From assembly GCF_003286085.1 (NCBI RefSeq), contig NW_020825294.1:15274501-15338500 (forward strand): a stretch of 64,000 nt of DNA. The letters are read 5' to 3'. Shown here in pieces: positions 57,776-64,000 of the stretch (position 1 is its first letter; each line of letters starts with the position of its first letter). The notes beneath the pieces were generated by a model that worked only from the letters and a program-made list of their open reading frames with translations, had not been told where the DNA came from and ran no database searches. Both the position numbers and the translations under genes were made by a program. Source of the DNA: Drosophila persimilis. Taxonomy: Eukaryota > Arthropoda > Insecta > Diptera > Drosophilidae.

Positions 57776-60700
57776 CATGCAGGAAAGATAGCTGTTAGAC
57801 TAATATTCGAGGAAAATTAGCATTCAAGTTACTAAGAGAGTTACAATTACTAATTACTAGAAAGGTGTGTAAGGATTAGTAATTTAATAAGAGGAGGAGA
57901 ATAAGTGGTGGATATAATATGGTAGATGTAATTATAATCCGAGCATTAGACCTTAAACGGTTCATGCCAGGAACAATTCGATCTACAACGGTATAAAATT
58001 TCTAGTAAGTCTAATAGGAATCGTGAAGTTTATGCGGCTCAACAGATCAGGGCTGTCTTTGTAACCCTTGATCAAGTTGTGCATCCAAATCACACCAAGC
58101 ATTTTTCTACGGTTAACTAAGGATGGGAGGTTTACTAATAGCAGTCTACTAGAGTAAGATGGGAGTCTCACATCTTCATCCCAGTTAAGGCCCCGCAGAG
58201 CAAAGAGTAAAAAGTTTTTCTGTACTGATTCTATACGGTCCTGGTGTACTTTGTACTGAGGGCACCATACCCAGGAGCCATATTCTAAGATCGGACGAAC
58301 AAGCGAGGTATAGCGAGTCTTTGTTATGTAGGGGTCTTCAAATTCATTTGACCACCTCTTTATAAACGCAAGCACGCCCATGTCCATGGTAGAAATGTGT
58401 TCATAAAACTTTAACTTGTGGTCTAACATAACCTCAAGATCATCTACCAGGGTGATTCTCTCAATAGGACCACCAAATAGGGTATAGGGAGCCAATAAAG
58501 AGCTAGAAGGGGGCTTTCGAGGTATTAAGGTGTAACAAGTTTGCACAACACCATGACTGAAAGGTATTGAGATCGGATTGCAAGCGAGAATGAAATGTCC
58601 TTGTACTGGGCACAGAGTTCAACATCATCCGCATACATAAGTACTCGGGAGTATGTTAATACCGTAGTCATTAGTAAAGAGTGTGAAGAGTAAGGGTCCT
58701 AGATGGCTGCCCTGTGGTACTCCCGAAGAAACCTTTACTGGTAAATAGAGGGAGTTTTTGAAGAGGACTCTTTGAGACCTGGAACAAAGATAGCTAGAAA
58801 TCCATCTCAGGAGGTTAGGCGGAAAACCTAAAAGGTCAAGTTTATGCGCTAAGTGGGAATCGTTTACAGAGTCGAATGCTTTACTAAAGTCTGTGTAAAT
58901 AAAATCTGTCTGTAAGTTACCTTAAAAGCCTTTAATAATGAAAGAGGTAAATTCTAACAAGTTCGTGGTGGTTGAACGCCGACTTATAAATCCATGCTGA
59001 GTTGCAGATATAAGTGACTTGCAGAGATGATGCAAGTGCGGAGTTAAAACCTTCTCAAACATTTTGGGTATAGAGGATAACTTTGCAATACCTCTATAAT
59101 TCTTTGCGTCAGACTTGCTACCTTTTTTATGGAGAGGAATTATAAACGATTCCTTCCTGATCGGGCGGAAGCAAGAAGAATCGATGGACTGTGTGAGTAG
59201 TTTAAACAAGGGTCCACATAGAACCTCGGTGCAGTACCTGTGTACACAACCTGGAACCCCGCCTGGACCCGGTGAAAACACCGGCTTAACTAGTCGAAGA
59301 TCATGGAGTAAAGAGCATTCACTTAACAAGGGACTAAAAATGCCGTTCGATCTCGGTAAACCGTATGGGTATGGATGACCAGAGTAACTATCCTCAGAAT
59401 GGGTGGTTTGGAAAAATTGGGCATAAAGATCGGCAATTGCCTGATCATTATTTGCCGACGTATTAAAAAATGATAGTGAAGATGGGTGTGCGGACGTTAG
59501 TTTTTTATTTATTTAATTACAAAAGGAGGAAAGAAGAGAAGTGAGTAAAATATAGATGATTATAAATATTGCATGCTATTAGTTTAAGCGATAGTTCAGG
59601 GGATAAGGTATGACAGAGGGAGCTAGAACTATGGCATATAACCCTAAAAGGTTAATGTTCGGCATTATTAGACCTACTTATGGGTAAGCGGATTTGCCTA
59701 AAAGTACGGGTAGGTCTAGATGGAACGGCAAAGTCAATCTGACCCAAGAGAGTTTGGAAGTCAACAATCCCGAGAAGGAGCTTGTGCACGAACATTACCC
59801 CATTACATATTCTGCGATGCGGCAACGACGGCAGGTCAGTTAGATTTAGTCTAGACCGGTAGGGTGGCACGATTCTACCCAAGTCCCAGTTTAAGTTACG
59901 AAGGGCAAAAATTAAAAATTGCTTTTGCACGGGTTCAATGACAACCTGCTGCTCTTTATACTGAGGGCTACACACACAAGAAAAATACTTCAAAATCGGA
60001 CGTACTAACGAGTTGTTTCGTAACTTACGGGTCTTCAAACTCCTTGGACCAACGCTTGATGAACGCTAACACACCCTTAGCTTTATTTACTGCTGCAGCT
60101 ATATGGCTGTTAAAACACATCTTGTGATCAAATAGGACCTCGAGGTCATTTCAACTCGAAATTCGCTCCAGGACATGATTTCCTAGAACATATGATACAA
60201 AATGGTGAGCGCGATGGTAAAATGTCATAAGTTTGCATTTAGAAAGGTTCAGAAAAAGAAGATTAGTTGAACACCACAATAGTAGTTCACTTAGATCCCG
60301 TTGAAGGCGTGTGTGAAAATACAAATAAGAGTAAGCCAGACAGATTTTAACATCATCAGCATACATTAGTGTAGTAGAGTATGTTATAACTTGAGGAAGG
60401 TCATTCACAAATACAATAAACAGAAGCGGGTTCAGATGACTTCCCTGTGGCACTCCTGAAATAACATTGACAATATTTGACAACACATTAGAAAACAAAA
60501 CATGTTGAGTACGGTTAGGGAGATAAAACAAAATCCAATCTAGAAGATTCGTTGGGAACCCTAAAAAAAAAAGCTTGCGAATAAGCAGAGCATATTTCAC
60601 AGAATCGATTGCCTTGCTAAAGTCCGTAAAAACTACATCCATCTGCAAACCATTTTAAAAACCACGGTGGATTAAGTGAGAAAACTCAAGAATGTTAGTC

Positions 60701-60826
60701 GATGTTGAACGATGTCTGAAAAAACCATGTTGCGACGGGGATACCACGATAGTTTTCAATATTTTATCTTGAACCTTTTTTGTGAAGCGAAATAATGTAG
60801 GACTCATTCCAAATTACTGGGAGACA
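57776..60826 (-). repeat. Array unit 12 (3051 bp, long type, right edge)
   Basis: A frames at 59329-58922 and 58546-57983; B C-terminal frame at 60038-59652 (private SLPHRR). The B RT frame is 60648-60151 (165 codons), with the LPNRTQ and 10-A variants found elsewhere only in unit 3. Its B block does not stop at the unit junction but continues to about 60966. Confidence 0.93.
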
Positions 60827-60966
60827 AGACTGTTCCAAAGAGAGATTGAAGATAAAGGTCAAGGGTTTGCAAAGGGACTGGGTATTTTAAAATGCAACTT
60901 GGTACCTTATCTAGACCTGCAGAAAACGATATGTCCATCGATGACAAACTTTCCATAACAACGTTT
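60827..60966 (-). pseudogene. Upstream continuation of LINE block B outside the array
   Basis: The minus strand reads GQNVVMESLSSMDISFSAGL, then DKVPSCILKYPVPLQTLDL, LQSLFGTVLSPSNLE and a stop at the unit boundary. It aligns with the SPGPGGVPG...LLTQSIDSSCF region of block A. This is the RT entry region of the same ORF2, present only next to unit 12, so it marks the source copy from which the array unit was cut. Confidence 0.7.
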
Positions 60967-61388
60967 TGTCCTCGAAAATAGGCAGAACGAGGGGGAACGT
61001 TGTGAGTTGCTTCGGAGACCGCAACTCTACATTTATACCCAATACATAGTCAGTATGGCTCTCCTCCGGCAGACGCCGCTAATATTAAACGACACGACAA
61101 AGAGTGCGTGCGAGAGAGACAGAAAATCAGTCTGAGCGTGACGTCGGGCGCTGCGTAGCTGCAAATGCCACTGTTCCTTTTGGTTACAAAAATGATCTGA
61201 TCTGATCCAGATTCAGCAATCTGATAGATATGGTCGTTATCTCCGATTCTGCGTTTTTAGTTTTCTCGAATCTTCAATATTGTGGATGCAACAGATTTTC
61301 GTCCTTTGTGGGGCGGAAGAGGGCGGGGCGATATTTTGAGATATACGTTTTATATTGAGATCTAACAGGAGTGTGGGTACCAAATTTG
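60967..61388 (-). mobile_element. DINE-1/SGM-type element, copy 8, truncated
   Basis: Begins AACGAGGGGGAACGTTGTGA with the terminal hairpin, and runs through the CGGCAGACGCCGCTAATATT and CAACAGATTTTCGTCC blocks to GTGTGGGTACCAAATTTGGT. It stops at the BEL RT sequence. It is very close to copy 5 in its first 230 bases. Confidence 0.85.
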
Positions 61389-62861
61389 GTAGACTTGAAC
61401 CTCGGACTCGATGGAATCTCGCCATAGGATGCATTGATACAAATTGTCGGGTGGAGACACTCGTACGCAGCGGTACATTTTACAAATGTCCCCAGTGAGA
61501 GCGACTGGATATGTTCGAAAGCAAATCAATATGTTAAACAATGCAGGCTGAATAACAGGGCCTGTCATCATCACATCATTTAGAGAATATCCAGTTGATG
61601 TAGCTGCGGATCCATCGAAAACGACACCGAGTTTTGTCGTCGTACTGTCCTCCTTTAGGACACAGTGATGAGGCAAGAAATATTTGCAGAGGCTACGGGA
61701 ATCAGGGTTGACTTGGTGCATATGATGCAAATCAATGTACTCCCTCATAAAGGCGGAATACCGCTCCTTGAGTGTAGGATTACGCTCCAGTTTTCGCTCC
61801 AGACTGATGAACCGTCGATAAGCCTGAGCATAAGATTCTCCTAAACGATCAGTATTGTTATTTAGCGGCAGACGAACTGCATACTCCCCGGATGGCAACC
61901 GTGAAAGGTGGCTTACGAAATGTGCTTCACAATTGTCTTCTTCTTTGGTATTCAACCCAGCCTCCACACAATTCTCGACTTCCCAAAACATACGAAGAGT
62001 TTTATCCAACCTTGCTTCCATCCCAGTTATCGAATCTGGACAATTGTGCGTGGCCAAAAGCGCCGAGCTTGATACCTTCTGTCCACCGCCAGATACGATC
62101 CACCCAAGCCGGGTCTTCTGCAGAAGAGGCAGTCCATCGGTGAGTTTGATTTGCCCTACGCAGAGGAGATCATAAAAAACGCTCGCACCAATGAGAAGAT
62201 CAACCCGTTGAGGATTGAAAAATGCAGGATCAGCGAGCCGAATGTTAGATGGAATATGCCAATCGGATACATTTACTGCCATACTTGGTTGAGAATCGGT
62301 AATCGTGGGGGCGATGAGAGCAGTAAGCGTAGTTGTGTAAGCAGAGGTGCGAGAATGCATACAAATGCTTATGGTGGATCCCTCAGTAGAAACGCTGGTA
62401 TCGCCCAGCCCAGACACAAGTGCAGAAGATTGAGTTCTCCTAAGCTGAAGCTGCTGGGCGAACCTGGATGTGACGAGATGCAGCTGCGATCCTGAATCTA
62501 AGATGGCACGACAAGGAACTAAAACGCCAGACCGATTCTTCACGAGAACCACGGCTGTAGCCAGAAGCACGACATCAGAGTGAAGACCTTGGGCAGCAAG
62601 AGAGGTAGACGAAGGTAGAGACGAGCTGCTAGCAGAATTTTGAGCAACGGAAAGAGTGTCCGGTTGAACGGCCAGATCGGGAGGAGTAATACCTGGGCAG
62701 CCTTGTGTTGTGGGCTGTATACTATCGAAGTGCAACAAACTATGATTCCTACCGCCGCATACTCGACATTTTCCACTATTGCATGCGTGGGTCCGGTGCC
62801 CCGGTTTTAGGCAATAGGCAACGAGTATATTCCATGGCCCGCTGAGTGGCAAAAGACGCAT
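61362..62861 (-). pseudogene. BEL/Pao pol: zinc knuckle, protease (DUF1758), RT start
   Basis: In one 499-codon frame: CLKPGHRTHAC and CRVCGGRNHSLLHF (zinc knuckles, about residues 18-45), a Ser-rich linker, an aspartic protease with the catalytic DSG in AILDSGSQLHLVTS (Asp122), LIGASVFYDLL, then the RT lead-in (YFLPHHCVLK near residue 392, KLGVVFDGSA, SLNDVMMTGP) and motif A (VALTGDICKMYRCV near 455-468). The YVDD catalytic box is absent. The last eight codons (IWYPHSC, stop) are DINE-1 sequence read through, so the true pol ends at about 61389. The Met at 62861 is not a natural start: pol should be continuous with gag. Confidence 0.82.
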
Positions 62862-64000
62862 ACAGACGGGTCGGCGGAAGAGTTGGAAGCTACAAACGTT
62901 TTCTTAACCTGCGTATAGGAATGGTTTTTTCCCACCTGATCGCTACTAGCGTGTGTCGCTGTAGCATATTCCAATCGCTCCATTTTCTGGCAGCGTTGCT
63001 GCAAGAATTCGAAGAATTCCTCTGCGGTAGGTATAGCATCCGACGATGTGTGCTCCTCCCATTTGGTTTGCGTCTTCGAATCCAACTTCTGCAGCAGCAT
63101 GTTGATGACCATGAATCCTGAAATCTCCTCAGCAGTTCCCAATGTCTGCAACGCTCGCATGTGTAAATTGACTGCATCCGAAAACTCCCGAAGCCTTTTA
63201 GCAGAAGGCGAGTCTACCCTCTTTAGCCCAAGAATCTTCTTGATGTGTGCCTGGAAAACAAGTCTTTTGTTATTAAAGCGTTTATTAAGTATATCCAGAG
63301 CCGCACGATAATTGGCACTGGAGAGCTCCAACGATCGAACCGAATCCAAAGCCGCATCAGCGAGGCAAGAGCGAAGGTGCTGGAATTTCTCGATGTCACT
63401 GAGATCCGCATCCGCTTCAATCACCGATTTGAACATTGCCATAAAATCCGAGAACTCGACGTATCCACCAGAAAACTTCGGCACCTTCAGCTCAGGAAGT
63501 CGCTGCTTGTGAGCCATGATGATGGTACTATGTCCGGAATGGCTTGGCAGAGTCGTAGAATTGGCAGCGGCGTGTGACTGGCCTACTTCAACAGCAGCCA
63601 GCAACTCAGCTTTCAACGATATGAAAAGAGTATCGAAGATTTCGCGCAGCTCACTCCCAATCTCGTTTTGATCGAGAGCCTCCAACTCATTATGGGCCTT
63701 ATTAAATTCCGCTCGAATTTCTGCCAACATATCAAGGCGCACCTCGACTTCCGCGGCGGTCAGCTTGTCGATTTTATTCCCCGCGAAGGATTCGCCAAGC
63801 CTGTGCAATCGATCATATAATGACTGACTTTTACGTTTATACAGACTCAGTCTGGAATCAGCCACCACAATATTTCCGCCCGCGCCTGTATTTGGATCGT
63901 TGTCCATGTTAACCGTTGTGCAATCGACACAACAACGGAAAATGAAATACCGCTTAAGCGACGATGTATAGACGCGAGAGCGAGAATGCAAGACACGAAA
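61389..64000 (-). mobile_element. BEL/Pao LTR retrotransposon, 5' part, truncated at DINE-1 and at the window edge
   Basis: Order on the minus strand: untranslated leader (64000-63908), gag, damaged zinc-knuckle region, protease, start of RT. The 5' LTR would lie beyond base 64000. The rest of RT, RNase H, integrase and the 3' LTR are missing because similarity ends at about 61389 where DINE-1 sequence begins. Confidence 0.85.
62807..63907 (-). pseudogene. BEL/Pao gag (DUF1759)
   Basis: The likely start is MDNDPNTGAGGN at 63907; an in-frame Met upstream at 63991 is preceded by leader-like sequence and is less likely. Residues 25-110 form a helical N-terminal part (LYKRKSQSLYDRLHRLGES). Then comes the conserved LPELKVPKFSGGYVEFSDF, FQHLRSCLADAAL and ILNKRFNNKRLVFQAH, all typical of the capsid-like domain. 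It ends CVFCHSAGHGIYS, a zinc knuckle cut short, and runs into a stop in the wrong frame. Comparison with family layout suggests that a piece between GIYS and CLKPGH was deleted, shifting the frame into pol. Otherwise open, so the damage looks recent. Confidence 0.82.

Larger units (their letters stand above)
24569..60826 (-). repeat. Tandem array, 12 units of 2983-3050 bp, each a composite of two LINE RT fragments
   Basis: The same CATGCAGG start recurs at 24569, 27552, 30535, 33519, 36502, 39485, 42533, 45581, 48631, 51679, 54727 and 57776. Every internal junction reads TTACTGGGAGA/CATGCAGG. On the minus strand each unit contains block B (3' part of a Jockey-superfamily ORF2 ending in an AATAAATAAAAAA tail) followed by block A (a related, diverged ORF2 with its 3' UTR). 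Units differ by only a few bases except for a 65-bp length difference between units 1-5 and 6-12. Both blocks are antisense to AGO3. Identical junctions show growth by duplication. Confidence 0.95.

Noticed and set aside
24776-58546. Identical 187-, 135- and 126-codon frames in all units, which could look like a conserved multigene family
   Set aside because: They are pieces of two broken LINE ORF2 sequences. Non-coding parts of the unit are equally identical, so identity is due to young age.
24569-60826. Repeated independent LINE insertions as the origin of the array
   Set aside because: All internal junctions are the same to the base, which independent insertions would not produce.
61855-62495. 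Overlapping plus-strand frames of 83-114 codons
   Set aside because: Antisense to the BEL pol frame with its protease and RT motifs.

Overview
The window looks like pericentromeric or otherwise repeat-rich DNA of a Drosophila, most likely of the obscura group. The main clue is the many copies of a DINE-1/SGM-type non-autonomous Helentron, with a TATACCCGATACTC end, GTCY microsatellites, and a far end reading CAACGTTCCCCCTCGTT behind a GC-rich hairpin. The other repeats (BEL/Pao, Jockey- and LOA-type LINEs, Tc1-like, P-superfamily and PIF-like DNA transposons) are also typical of fly heterochromatin. I recognise no bacterial-style genes, RNA genes or CRISPR.

One host gene exon is recognisable. 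Positions 23813-24200 (+) carry the first coding exon of Argonaute3 (AGO3), the piRNA ping-pong slicer. The start is MSGRGNLL, the SGRG and GRGRA arginine motifs are present, and the exon ends in the FFP..xHGSKG region. It has a clear 3' splice site (AG at 23811-23812) and 5' splice site (GTATGT at 24201). The DNA on both sides is therefore AGO3 intron or 5' flank, and both sides are full of transposon debris. A cluster of four ATCGAT (DRE-like) motifs at 10515-10586 followed by a good splice donor at 10632 is a candidate, unproven promoter and non-coding first exon.

Left part (1-23.8 kb). It holds a broken LINE ORF1 running off the left edge (1-880, -), a decayed LOA-type LINE (about 1650-4020, +) split by a complete Tc1/mariner-like element with perfect 30-bp TIRs (2271-3571), a BEL/Pao gag remnant (4078-4980), and Helitron/Helentron helicase remnants (5.1-6.1, 15.3-15.9, 18.3-18.7 and 22.2-22.9 kb, all -). 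There is a second LOA-type remnant (6.54-7.6 kb), two P-superfamily-like MITEs with 33-bp TIRs and 7-bp target duplications (8116-8827 and 23099-23675), a PIF/Harbinger-like element (about 8.9-9.8 kb), seven DINE-1 copies in both orientations, and a Tc1-like remnant (20.55-21.15 kb). The least repeat-like stretch is about 9.83-12.06 kb.

Middle (24569-60826). Twelve head-to-tail copies of a 2983-3050 bp unit form one array inside the AGO3 intron, starting 369 bp after the exon. Each unit is a composite of two related Jockey-superfamily reverse-transcriptase fragments (A and B), both antisense to AGO3 and both broken. All units share the same A/B and unit/unit junctions, so the array grew by tandem duplication and not by repeated insertion. 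Sequence variants divide it into blocks and point to a secondary expansion, long-range exchange, and a possible assembly artefact in unit 8.

Right part (60.8-64.0 kb). The last B fragment runs about 140 bp past the array junction. It is followed by a DINE-1 copy (-) and then the 5' part of a BEL/Pao retrotransposon (-): gag, a damaged zinc-knuckle region, protease, and the beginning of RT, cut off at the DINE-1 boundary.
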